Of a stretch of 37,683 nt of DNA, positions 20,832 to 28,417 are shown piece by piece. This stretch comes from Candidatus Roizmanbacteria bacterium GW2011_GWC1_37_12. GTDB taxonomy: Bacteria > Patescibacteriota > Microgenomatia > UBA1406 > GWC2-37-13. The stretch's first letter is position 1. Each line of letters opens with the position of its first letter. The stretch covers positions 1-37,683 of the forward strand of contig LBST01000014.1 of NCBI GenBank assembly GCA_000991135.1. Reading direction: 5' to 3'. The notes beneath the pieces are model-generated. The model was not told the origin of the DNA. It saw nothing but the letters and a program-made list of their open reading frames with translations, and made no database searches. Position numbers and translations under genes: made by a program.

Positions 20832-22811
20832 GACTATTCCTAAAACAGCAAAAACAAGAATGATTAAAATAAAAACAATCAAAAAGACTTTCAGGTTCAT
20901 GTTGGTCTTTACTTGATTGGTGAGCTTTTGAGAACTATCATTGGATAGATTGTCATTAAAAGTTCTCTTGTTTAATTCTCCTGTTTGCGGATTGACAATC
21001 GGCTGGCTATTTTTGCTTGCTTCCATCAAGTCAAGATTCTCTGATTTAAGATAGGTTTCATTGTTTTTGACAAACTGGCTCGTCGTCTGGCTAAATTTTT
21101 CTTTTGTTTCAGGGTTTTCGATCATCAAATAGTAGTCCAAAAAGGGCAGGTCTTTTGAGTAGATCGTAAAAAAACCACTGTCATCAGCCGACGTCTGGTA
21201 GTAAACGCTTTTGTCCATCTTCAGTACGACGGAAATCTTGGCTTCAGGGATAATTTTTTGACCGCGGTCATAGGCAAATCCTTCAATATAGGTTAAAAGC
21301 GGATTAAAATCTGCAATGACAATGCTGTCGTCTGGAACCTCATCTTCTATACGGATTTTGTTTAGGTCGGCCGAGACTGTTTTTGTGACAATCCCTGTTT
21401 TAAAATACTTTGTATTTTTGGAAATTTCTATGCTGTAGCCATATTGGGACAGTAAGCTTTTTTTAATGACCGCCTGAAAGATTCCGCTTTTGTCAGTCTC
21501 ACCATCCATCAAAACTTTTCCATTGCTTATAACTTTTACCTTTGATAAAGGGTGGGTGACTTTAATAATAAATTGGGTGCCGGCGCTAATGTCTTTTTGA
21601 GTCATTTTTCCAATCTCTATTGGCCTTGAAAAGGGCGCACCTATTGGTTTTAGAGGAATATCAACGCGCTTTGGATCACTCGCCTTTTCAAAAAAGGGCG
21701 GGTCACCGGCTTTGTAAATAAATTCATATAGATCTTTATATAAAGGATTTACGTCAACCGATTCAAAAGAATGGTTGGTTTTCGGTGCTACTTTCAACTT
21801 ATAACTATCGTCTTTTATGACCAAGATATTATAAACTCCAAAAATATCAAGACTGTCGTCATTGGTCGGTAGGCTGACTCGATTATCGTTTTTGTCAAGA
21901 AGAGTAACGATGGCATCATCTTCACCTAATGGTTCAAGTGATTGACTATCAAAAACTTTTCCATATGGGTCCCACAAAATAATCGAACACATCTGTGGAT
22001 TACCTTCACTAATTTGAACTTGTGTTTGTCCAAAGTTAAGAGAGCTTAGCTTTTGAGAAGCATCGTCACCGCTCTTTTGGGTCGGAAGCGGTGAAAGCAT
22101 GGTAATTGTTGGAGCAATACCATTGATAGGGGCCGAATATATCATATAAATGGCATGACCATGGGCGTTGTGCAAGACCCCTGGAATATCTGTAAATGAT
22201 CCTGCTGGAAATGAGTTTTGTTCTTGATTACCATCAAATGTCACATATGGCATATAGAGCAAAACATTATCTGTATTTATGTTATTCCCTGGTCCAGCCT
22301 GGGCACTAACTGCACCGGCAAAAAACTGTTTAAGCTCTGGTGAGATATTAGTATCTTTATTTTTCCAGCATTTGTCATAGCAGTATTCAGGGATTTCTTC
22401 TTGAGGTCTCTCTCCATTTACTCCTGCTCCTCCCATACCAACACTAAGACATGGCTCTCTCGTGCTTCCCTCACCTTCTCGCCTTCCTCCACCTGTCGGC
22501 AAAGCACAAATGACAACTTCACAGCTTTCTGAATCATTGCAAACTCCTGACATTTTTATAGGAGACTTTGGTATTTTTCTTGGATCGATCTCATCGCCTT
22601 GACCTTCACCAAATTGAACCTGACCGTTCTGTTCGACGTGAACACAGCTCCAGGTTTGGTCGTATTCGCGGTCAGAAAAGTTGACTTCAGGTGAAGACGT
22701 CTGGGCGAAAATATTTGTATTTAGTATCGAGTATAGAGTATAAAGTATAAGAACAAAGACCATTGCTCTAATACTAAATACTAAATACTTTATACTAGAT
22801 ACTTTATTCAT
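20811..22811 (-). CDS. Membrane-anchored surface protein with carboxypeptidase-regulatory-like domains (paralog 2 of 3)
   Basis: 666 residues with the same plan as its neighbours: an N-terminal signal segment (residues ~1-36, ending NIFAQ), a Gly- and Cys-rich N-terminal region, a beta-sandwich around DPYGKVFDSQSLEPLGED (~residues 275-360), a second around YIEGFAYDRGQKIIPEAKI and DDSGFFTIYSKDLPF (~500-570), the linker PIVNPQTGELNKR, and a C-terminal TM (~640-662) ending KKS. It is presumably exported and anchored facing outward. Both flanks of the signal-peptide core are encoded by inverted heptamer arrays (22714-22803), so the hydrophobic core is the loop of a DNA hairpin. No catalytic motif recognised. 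Confidence 0.8.
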   Translation of the reverse strand: MNKVSSIKYLVFSIRAMVFVLILYTLYSILNTNIFAQTSSPEVNFSDREYDQTWSCVHVEQNGQVQFGEGQGDEIDPRKIPKSPIKMSGVCNDSESCEVVICALPTGGGRREGEGSTREPCLSVGMGGAGVNGERPQEEIPEYCYDKCWKNKDTNISPELKQFFAGAVSAQAGPGNNINTDNVLLYMPYVTFDGNQEQNSFPAGSFTDIPGVLHNAHGHAIYMIYSAPINGIAPTITMLSPLPTQKSGDDASQKLSSLNFGQTQVQISEGNPQMCSIILWDPYGKVFDSQSLEPLGEDDAIVTLLDKNDNRVSLPTNDDSLDIFGVYNILVIKDDSYKLKVAPKTNHSFESVDVNPLYKDLYEFIYKAGDPPFFEKASDPKRVDIPLKPIGAPFSRPIEIGKMTQKDISAGTQFIIKVTHPLSKVKVISNGKVLMDGETDKSGIFQAVIKKSLLSQYGYSIEISKNTKYFKTGIVTKTVSADLNKIRIEDEVPDDSIVIADFNPLLTYIEGFAYDRGQKIIPEAKISVVLKMDKSVYYQTSADDSGFFTIYSKDLPFLDYYLMIENPETKEKFSQTTSQFVKNNETYLKSENLDLMEASKNSQPIVNPQTGELNKRTFNDNLSNDSSQKLTNQVKTNMNLKVFLIVFILIILVFAVLGIVLYIKKS
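22714..22803. repeat. Inverted heptamer arrays (nnAGTAT / nnATACT) forming the signal-peptide region of paralog 2
   Basis: On the plus strand TTTGTAT, TTAGTAT, CGAGTAT, AGAGTAT, AAAGTAT (22714-22748) face TAATACT, AAATACT, AAATACT, TTATACT, AGATACT (22769-22803). The arms are complementary in sense with a 20-nt loop. Translated on the minus strand they give VSSIKYLVFSI and LYTLYSILNT. Confidence 0.9.
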
Positions 22812-22825
22812 AAAGGATTATTTTG

Positions 22826-22838
22826 ATTATAGTATAAT
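22826..22838. promoter_or_regulatory. Overlapping divergent -10 boxes between paralog 2 and the small + strand gene
   Basis: Plus strand TATAAT at 22833-22838, 6 nt before the ATG at 22845 (leaderless). Minus strand TATACT (22831-22836) and TATAAT (22826-22831) lie 14-19 nt before the ATG at 22811. The whole divergent spacer is 33 bp, so the two promoters must compete. Confidence 0.55.
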
Positions 22839-22844
22839 TTTTAA

Positions 22845-23129
22845 ATGAAGAAAACCCCTTATATCTTTATTACAGTCTTGATAGTAATCTTGTTTTCTTT
22901 AGTCGGTTTTCGCTTCGGACAGAACGTCGAGAAAACAAACGAAGTAATCAACTATTTTTTAAGTATCACGCCGACTAAAAAACCACCGACTCCCACGCCG
23001 ATAAAATATTCTGAATTCAAAAGCAAAAAATGGGGTTTAAAATTTATCTATCCTGATAATTTGTCAATTAAAGAATCAACTAATGCTTCGGAAGTTTTTT
23101 TTGAAATAAAAGAAAACAAAAACAAATAA
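22845..23129 (+). CDS. Small membrane-anchored protein, possibly truncated
   Basis: 94 residues. A hydrophobic segment (residues ~6-24, FITVLIVILFSLVGF) is followed by a TPTKKPPTPTP linker and YSEFKSKKWGLKFIYPDNLSI. The last is the opening of a domain that in many small lipoproteins and membrane proteins (PsbP-like, 'KYGFSFKYP' type) runs another 100 or more residues; here it stops after about 40. The final 54 bp overlap the 3' end of the convergent paralog-3 gene, so the ORF may have been cut short by rearrangement, or the short form may be real. A good -10 lies 6 nt upstream of the ATG, supporting expression as a leaderless mRNA. Confidence 0.55.
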   Translation: MKKTPYIFITVLIVILFSLVGFRFGQNVEKTNEVINYFLSITPTKKPPTPTPIKYSEFKSKKWGLKFIYPDNLSIKESTNASEVFFEIKENKNK

Positions 23130-24944
23130 AAGAATCACCAGAAAGAATACAATAAAAACAATTGGGTAAAAATTTTTCCCTATTTTGTTTGCTTTCACCT
23201 CTGTTTTATTCATATCTTTAAACCGACTATTTTCATTAAAACTATCTTCAAATAAATTAGAATCCCTAGCATTATTTTCTATCACAACTGACCTTCCATC
23301 TTTTTCTCCTTTCAGGAGATTGAGCTTTTGCTGTTCTATGTAGGAAGTATTGTCAGCGACGAACTTAGAAGTTGTTTTTTTCAAGACTGAGTTGTCTTCT
23401 GGATTGACAAAAACAAAGTAGTAATCAAGAGGTGGAAGATTTGTTGGTTGAACTATAAAATAACCTTTGTCATCCGTCGTGGTTTCATAAAAAACACTGT
23501 CATTTATCTTTAGTCTTACCTGGACTTTGGCATTGGGAATGATATTTCCAAAATCATCATAGGCATATCCTTCGATATAAGAAAGGATAGGATCTAAATT
23601 GAGAATTAAAGCACTACTCGGCTGACCAGCATACATGTAGTATTTTGGATTTTTTGATACCTGAACTCTAAAACCTCTTTGTGATAAAACTTTATAATCA
23701 CGCACCAAAACTCTCCAAAATCCATCTTTATCCGCTTCAATAGATAAAGCCTTACCCTCGCCATTCTCTTTGACAACAATGTCATTGACGATTAACTTCA
23801 CAAGTGATTTCGGATGGGTCACTCTTAACTCAATTTTGACGTATTTTTTTCCGTTAGCCCAAACCTGTTTATAGTCTGTTTGAACAACATCTATTGGTCG
23901 CTCATAAGGAGTTGATACCGGCTTTAATGCTACGTCAACCCTTTTTGGATTGTCTGCTGATTCATAAAAGGCCGGGTCGCCCGGCATGAAAATTGTTTCA
24001 TAGAGTTCTTTGTAGAAGTTGTTTGGAATAAAGCTAGAAAACAGATGTGAAGTTAACGGAGTTACATTTAATTTATACTCTCCATCATCTTTTATTAAGA
24101 TATTATATTTTCCTAAGATATCAGTACTAACATTATTGCCGGGAATAGAAACAATACTATCGTCTTTATTTAATAAGGTTACCTTGGCCTCATTTTTATT
24201 TAAAGGTTCCAGTGAAATACCGTCAAAAACCCGGCCATACGGATCCCAGAAGATAGATTCACAGTCAGCTTTTTCACCCGGAGCTAAACTTATTGATGGT
24301 GAAAATGATAGTGTTATTTGGCCAACTTGTTGAGTCCTGTTATCAGCAATCGTCGGTATCAAGCCTTGCGTCACTGCCGGAATAACCGTTCCCCTGTCTC
24401 CGGTGGCATAAAAGCTGTAAAAATCATGAGGTTGAGGATTGTTCAATATCACTTCTAAGTTAGTTACTGGCCCGTAACTAATATGATTGTCTGTCAATGA
24501 CGAAGCAGTCAAACTAGCCTTAGTTATCCTTGTATTATCTGAGCCAAAATAATGAATGTCTTTTGTAGCATTTCCTGTTGTGCATTTTTCGCCAGAATGA
24601 TCAACGTCTGATCTTTGTGTTCTTTGACCGACCTGTAAATCGCCGAATTTATCTCCTTTTTTTTCAATAACGCAAAGGGTCAGATCACATCCTGTTGGCG
24701 AAGAACACTGACCATTGAGATTCATGGTTATTGACGGCGGAGGTTTCCCGAGATTTGAAGTGACTGTGGTTCCCATCATGTTTCTTTCTGCTCCCATATC
24801 AGGAGGTAGTAAACACTCCATGCTGTAAGCAGATTGGATATCAGAATCATCTGTAGGATTTCTCGTTGGGATTTGAGCAGACAGATAACCAGAGATTGTC
24901 AGCAAGAATATTAAAACTGATGATGCTAAAAATATTTTTCTCAT
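23076..24944 (-). CDS. Membrane-anchored surface protein with carboxypeptidase-regulatory-like domains (paralog 3 of 3)
   Basis: About 622 residues from the ATG at 24944 (MRKIFLASSVLIFLLTISGYLSAQ, here a clean signal peptide like MKKYFSFF... in paralog 1). An in-frame ATG at 24962 adds MVFLIL, but those codons coincide with an extended -10, so I prefer 24944. The layout follows the paralogs: DPYGRVFDGISLEPLNKNE sandwich, YIEGYAYDDFGNIIPNAKV sandwich with DDKGYFIVQP, then a linker and a C-terminal TM (FYPIVFIVFFLVILLFVFVFF). The PxxNPxTGxLN linker of the other two is replaced by a different Asn/Asp-rich stretch. Surface stalk or scaffold role is inferred. The 3' end overlaps the small + strand ORF by 54 bp. 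Confidence 0.8.
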   Translation of the reverse strand: MRKIFLASSVLIFLLTISGYLSAQIPTRNPTDDSDIQSAYSMECLLPPDMGAERNMMGTTVTSNLGKPPPSITMNLNGQCSSPTGCDLTLCVIEKKGDKFGDLQVGQRTQRSDVDHSGEKCTTGNATKDIHYFGSDNTRITKASLTASSLTDNHISYGPVTNLEVILNNPQPHDFYSFYATGDRGTVIPAVTQGLIPTIADNRTQQVGQITLSFSPSISLAPGEKADCESIFWDPYGRVFDGISLEPLNKNEAKVTLLNKDDSIVSIPGNNVSTDILGKYNILIKDDGEYKLNVTPLTSHLFSSFIPNNFYKELYETIFMPGDPAFYESADNPKRVDVALKPVSTPYERPIDVVQTDYKQVWANGKKYVKIELRVTHPKSLVKLIVNDIVVKENGEGKALSIEADKDGFWRVLVRDYKVLSQRGFRVQVSKNPKYYMYAGQPSSALILNLDPILSYIEGYAYDDFGNIIPNAKVQVRLKINDSVFYETTTDDKGYFIVQPTNLPPLDYYFVFVNPEDNSVLKKTTSKFVADNTSYIEQQKLNLLKGEKDGRSVVIENNARDSNLFEDSFNENSRFKDMNKTEVKANKIGKNFYPIVFIVFFLVILLFVFVFFYFKKNFRSIS

Positions 24945-24952
24945 TAATATTA

Positions 24953-24961
24953 AGAATACCA
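24953..24961 (-). promoter_or_regulatory. Extended -10 (TGG-TATTCT) for paralog 3
   Basis: On the minus strand TGGTATTCT ends 8 nt before the ATG at 24944, predicting a leaderless or near-leaderless mRNA and arguing against the upstream in-frame ATG as start. Confidence 0.5.
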
Positions 24962-24966
24962 TATCT

Positions 24967-24972
24967 TATAAT
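24967..24972 (+). promoter_or_regulatory. Leaderless -10 (TATAAT) for fmt
   Basis: TATAAT is followed by exactly 6 nt and then the fmt ATG at 24979, so transcription should start at the A of the start codon. No Shine-Dalgarno is possible. Confidence 0.65.
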
Positions 24973-24978
24973 TTAATC

Positions 24979-25857
24979 ATGAAAAAAATAACTCTTGCCT
25001 ATTTTGGTTCTCCTGATTTCTCCGCCAAATTTTTGGAAAAACTATTGATTGATATTTCGATTAAACGTTTAATCGAAGTAAAACTCGTCATCACCCAACC
25101 AGATAGGCCCGTCGGAAGAAAACAAATCCTTACCCCTACTCCCGTTAAACAAGTAGCTCTAAAATACGGTTTAAAAGTTTTAGAAATTGGGAATTTTTTA
25201 GGTAAATTAGATCAATTAGAAATTAGAAATTTAGACTTATGTCTAATCTATTTTTACGGCCAAATTATTCCAAAAGATATTCTACTATTGCCAAAATACG
25301 GTTTTTGGAATATTCATTTTTCCCTCCTCCCAAAATACCGCGGACCAGCTCCGGCTGTTTGGTCTCTAATTAACGGTGATACAAAAACTGGTGTTTCTCT
25401 AGTGCAAACCGATGAAAAACTCGACCATGGAGATCTGATTGCCCAAAAAGAGGTAGGTATTAATCCCCAAGAAACAAAAATAGCCTTAGAAGAAAGACTT
25501 GATAATATAAGTTATGACCTTTTTAAAAAAGAAGCAAAAAATCTCCTCGACGGAAAAATTAATTTGACTCCGCAAAACCATGAGCTATCTACATATGCCG
25601 GATTTCCGACGAAACAAGACGGCTATATCGAAATTTCAAATTTCAAATTTCAAATTTCAAATTCCCCGAAAAAGTTATTTAACCTTTTTCGGGGCCTATA
25701 TCCTTGGCCAGGCATTTGGACCATCCTCCCCAACGGCAAACGGCTAAAAATCACTAATATGGAATTAGGAAAGATTAAGCGCGTACAATTAGAAGGCAAA
25801 ACCGAAGTAGACTTTGAAACGTTTAATAAAGCTTATAAGGTGTTTGGAAATTCTTGA
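24979..25857 (+). CDS. fmt: Methionyl-tRNA formyltransferase
   Basis: 292 residues, slightly short for the family (~310). It formylates Met-tRNA(fMet) from 10-formyl-THF for initiation. FGSPDFSA opens the Rossmann core. The catalytic trio matches Asn111 and His113 (NIHFSLLPKYRG) and Asp149 (LDHGD). The C-terminal OB-type domain begins near YPWPGIWT. Between DGYIEI and LFNLFRG a heptamer array (25631-25665) adds SNFKFQISNS, an insertion of roughly eight to ten residues at the domain junction. The 3' end overlaps the convergent beta-CA-like gene by 25 bp. The predicted mRNA is leaderless, and its product itself supports initiation, especially where no SD is present. Confidence 0.95.
   Translation: MKKITLAYFGSPDFSAKFLEKLLIDISIKRLIEVKLVITQPDRPVGRKQILTPTPVKQVALKYGLKVLEIGNFLGKLDQLEIRNLDLCLIYFYGQIIPKDILLLPKYGFWNIHFSLLPKYRGPAPAVWSLINGDTKTGVSLVQTDEKLDHGDLIAQKEVGINPQETKIALEERLDNISYDLFKKEAKNLLDGKINLTPQNHELSTYAGFPTKQDGYIEISNFKFQISNSPKKLFNLFRGLYPWPGIWTILPNGKRLKITNMELGKIKRVQLEGKTEVDFETFNKAYKVFGNS
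25631..25665 (+). repeat. Heptamer array (AAATTTC x4 plus AAATTCC) in fmt
   Basis: Four perfect AAATTTC units and one variant, read as ISNFKFQISN. The unit is itself partly palindromic (AAATTT), so one array can fold back. Confidence 0.95.
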
Positions 25858-27026
25858 ATTTGAGTGGTTTTTTCTTCCCTCACCTCATCTATTATTATTT
25901 TTCCTCCTCGTTGACTAATCCAATCTTGAATAAACTGGATTTTTAATAATCTATTAGCAATCTGGGCTGATAGTTCAAAGCTTGGAGTTTCTATTAAAAG
26001 ATCTTTCGTATCACTAAATCCCTTTTTAGGATCGTTCATTATCGAGTGGGATAATGGATAGTATATTTGACCTACAATTGACATTAAATCAATATCTTCA
26101 ATTGAAATTTCACCCGCTTCTGATTTCACAAATGGTTGACGGATAACAAAAGCCTTGTTAGGCTTCCCAAAAGTACCAGGATATCTCAGGGCTAAAGGCA
26201 TGGGACACGTAGAGATAACAACTGTAGAAGGATTTTGAATTCTTTGTCTTTCAATAAAACCAGGGTCTTTTTCTAGTCTTTTTATTGCTTTTTTTCTATT
26301 TTTCATAATAATACTTTGAAAAACTAGATAAAGATCTTCTAATTTCATCTCGGGAAATAAACCGCTGTCAATTGCTAAAAAATCCTTAAGATTATTTATC
26401 TGTCCTTTTTGAAACTTCAGCAAATAACCCTCGGGATATTTTGTCAACTTTTCTCCTATTAACTCCATTATTGGAAATGCTGCATAGGTAAGATGGTCAA
26501 CCAATGTTCCTAGAACTGGTTTTCCTGAGATGAAACCAGCTTCTTCAACTATTTTTCTGACGCTAGAGAAAAAAGCCGGAGATACTCTTTGTTCAATATA
26601 AGTATCAAGGTCGTGATTTTCTATCTTTACCTCTCCTGCTTTTAGCTTCTTACTTGTGTCTACCCCTCCGCAGCCGGCCATTCTACCCGTTTCGTTTATT
26701 TTTTCATGGTCAAAGTGACCAACAACAACTATTTGACCAACCATAGGATGTTGTAGAAGATATGAAAAAGGTTTCAAGTCACCAGAACTAGCGATAGACG
26801 AAATTGAAACAATTTTAAGCCCATCAAATATTTCAGCAGTTACAATTCTAGCATCACTACAAACTATATAAAGAGTCATTTGTCCTTCTCCAGATTCTTT
26901 AGCTTTCCTCCATTCTCTGTGATTATTGAGTGCCTTAGGTGATTTATTATCTGCAAGAAGAGTTTGGCAAGTTACTCTTAATTCTGGAGTTGATTGTCCT
27001 TGTTCAATTCGTCTTAGTAAACTCAT
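25833..27026 (-). CDS. Beta-carbonic-anhydrase-like protein with split zinc motif and long C-terminal region
   Basis: 397 residues. Residues ~50-125 read like a beta-carbonic anhydrase core: IVCSDARI (Cys56-x-Asp58-x-Arg60), EIFDGLKIVSI, ASSGD, and IVVVGHFD (His104, Asp106). In canonical enzymes HxDCG follows directly; here 12 residues intervene before Cys119-Gly (HFD-x12-CGG). The remaining ~270 residues match nothing I recognise, with a further STCPMPLALRYPG segment. A zinc-binding fold is likely; carbonic anhydrase activity is uncertain. A second protein with the same split motif is encoded at 36532-37302. The gene converges on fmt with a 25-bp overlap and has an extended -10 about 27 nt upstream. 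Confidence 0.6.
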   Translation of the reverse strand: MSLLRRIEQGQSTPELRVTCQTLLADNKSPKALNNHREWRKAKESGEGQMTLYIVCSDARIVTAEIFDGLKIVSISSIASSGDLKPFSYLLQHPMVGQIVVVGHFDHEKINETGRMAGCGGVDTSKKLKAGEVKIENHDLDTYIEQRVSPAFFSSVRKIVEEAGFISGKPVLGTLVDHLTYAAFPIMELIGEKLTKYPEGYLLKFQKGQINNLKDFLAIDSGLFPEMKLEDLYLVFQSIIMKNRKKAIKRLEKDPGFIERQRIQNPSTVVISTCPMPLALRYPGTFGKPNKAFVIRQPFVKSEAGEISIEDIDLMSIVGQIYYPLSHSIMNDPKKGFSDTKDLLIETPSFELSAQIANRLLKIQFIQDWISQRGGKIIIDEVREEKTTQIQEFPNTL

Positions 27027-27053
27027 TCAGTAATTAGCTATTTGTAAAAACTA

Positions 27054-27062
27054 ATTATATCA
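27054..27062 (-). promoter_or_regulatory. Extended -10 (TGA-TATAAT) of the beta-CA-like gene
   Basis: On the minus strand TGATATAAT lies 27 nt before the ATG at 27026, predicting a ~20-nt leader, one of the longer ones here. No strong SD is visible in it. Confidence 0.5.
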
Positions 27063-27097
27063 CAGAATATCCTATAATGTGTAAGAAGATGGGCGTT

Positions 27098-27122
27098 CCT
27101 GATCACCCTAGGAGTGACCAGG
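27098..27122. repeat. 25-bp palindrome downstream of the orphan sensor gene
   Basis: CCTGATCACCCTAG and its near-complement form a stem with two mismatches. It lies 12 nt after the stop of the minus-strand gene at 27134. There is no T-run on that strand, so it is a weak terminator candidate; on the plus strand TTTT follows. Confidence 0.6.
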
Positions 27123-27133
27123 TTTTCCACCTC

Positions 27134-27553
27134 TTATAACCTTTCCCAAAGATTGTCAAACTGATTTTTCAGATTGGCGACCAAATCAGAATCGTCGATT
27201 ATAAGAGCGTAAGGCATCTTCTTGTTGTAAGAAACAAAGATCAGCCTTTCATTAGTCAAGATAAAATCGCTCTCGCTCTTTTTTGAAAGTTTAATAAACT
27301 TGACTTGGTTTTTTCTCTGATCTTTTTTGACGCTATCTTTTCTGTTGCCAACTGTGTCCGGCAGAACTTCGCGGGTCGCGATCTTTGACCTGAAAAGCCT
27401 TGGCCCATAATCAACGTCAAAATATTTGCCTATGACGTTGGCGTAGTCGCTCGATAGACAAACGATATCAAGCCTGCTCTCTTTCAAAGTCATCTCGTAG
27501 GCCTGTTTTATGCCATCGGCGCCGTAGAGTATCTGTGTGCTTCCTGTTGTCAT
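27134..27553 (-). CDS. Orphan TrmB-type sensor/effector domain without HTH
   Basis: 139 residues from ATG 27553, chosen because GAGGTG sits 6 nt upstream, the clearest Shine-Dalgarno seen in the window. A longer ORF to 27640 has no such support and would run into the divergent gene. The protein starts at TQILYGADGIKQAYEMTL, which mirrors VIFHRGVDGIKQMVWNTL in the divergent TrmB-like regulator. Its ending (NERLIFVSYNKK, DDSDLVANLKNQFDNLWERL) parallels that protein's C-terminal sensor domain. It lacks the winged-helix part. It could modulate the partner by heterodimerisation or be a degenerate copy (inference). Confidence 0.65.
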   Translation of the reverse strand: MTTGSTQILYGADGIKQAYEMTLKESRLDIVCLSSDYANVIGKYFDVDYGPRLFRSKIATREVLPDTVGNRKDSVKKDQRKNQVKFIKLSKKSESDFILTNERLIFVSYNKKMPYALIIDDSDLVANLKNQFDNLWERL

Positions 27554-27607
27554 ATTTTTCACCTCAAATCTGTTTAATATTTGAACTATTAATTGATATA
27601 TGTTATT

Positions 27608-28417
27608 ATGAAAGCGAAGAATAGTAAAATTGTTGTCCAAAAAATGAACAAATATACTGTCGAAGATTTTCTCAATCAGCTCGGCCTAAGTGATCTCGAG
27701 ATAAAATTATTTACTTCTCTTATCAAAAAAGGCGCGCAGACCATCCTTGACCTTTCAAGAAACACGGAAATAAACAGAACAAAAATCTATAGGATAATAG
27801 ATGAGATGAAAAAACAGGGATTAATAGAGGAAATCGTTGACGAAAACAGACGTCTGGCAAAAGCAGTTGACCTGCCAAGGCTTGAACTTTTGGTAAAAAA
27901 CATCGAATCAAAGGCAAAAACTTTAAGAAACATCTTTCCAAACGTATCAAGTATTATCTCCTCCGTAAAAGAGACTTTTCAACCCGGAACAAGGGTGATT
28001 TTTCATCGAGGAGTCGATGGCATCAAACAGATGGTCTGGAATACCCTTTCGGCAAAGACAGAGGTTGTTGGATATACATATAGACGACTGGATGAAATCG
28101 TTGGTAAAAAATTTTCCCAAGAATGGCATGAGGAATGGGTCAGAAGAAATCTAAAAATGAGAGATATTTATTCTGATGAATATTTTAAAAGTTTAAAAAA
28201 AGAGAAAAGAATTAAATACTCTTCTAAAAATTTTCAATCTCGCTATATCCCTTCAAAAATCCTCAATGTCAATCATCAGGTTGATATCTATAACGACGTC
28301 ATCGCTTATTACAACTGGTTTGAAGGAGAGGTTTTTGGAGTAGAAATCAGTAATAGGAAGATCTTTGTCATGCAGAAACAACTCTTTGAAATCGTTTGGA
28401 AAATGGCTACACCTTAA
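27608..28417 (+). CDS. TrmB-family transcriptional regulator (winged helix plus PLD-like sensor domain)
   Basis: About 269 residues from ATG 27608; TTG 27593 or ATG 27644 are possible alternatives, and the N-terminal winged helix is intact from all three. Residues ~15-80 form the wHTH (LGLSDLEIKLFTSLIKKGAQ, DLSRNTEINRTKIYRIIDEM), then a coiled-coil linker (~85-110), then the sensor domain (~120-269) with GVDGIKQMVWNTL and a NWFEGEVFGVEI strand. TrmB proteins are common in archaea and in CPR genomes and usually sense sugars or small ligands; the ligand here is unknown. It is divergent from an orphan copy of its own sensor domain. The 3' end overlaps the VIT1-like gene by 11 bp. Confidence 0.85.
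   Translation: MKAKNSKIVVQKMNKYTVEDFLNQLGLSDLEIKLFTSLIKKGAQTILDLSRNTEINRTKIYRIIDEMKKQGLIEEIVDENRRLAKAVDLPRLELLVKNIESKAKTLRNIFPNVSSIISSVKETFQPGTRVIFHRGVDGIKQMVWNTLSAKTEVVGYTYRRLDEIVGKKFSQEWHEEWVRRNLKMRDIYSDEYFKSLKKEKRIKYSSKNFQSRYIPSKILNVNHQVDIYNDVIAYYNWFEGEVFGVEISNRKIFVMQKQLFEIVWKMATP

Noticed and set aside
24944-24962. Upstream ATG at 24962 as start of paralog 3
   Set aside because: The six extra codons coincide with an extended -10 box and spoil an otherwise standard signal-peptide start at 24944.
27553-27640. Longer N-terminus for the orphan sensor-domain gene
   Set aside because: It would overlap the divergent TrmB gene and has no ribosome-binding site, while ATG 27553 has GAGGTG at the right spacing.
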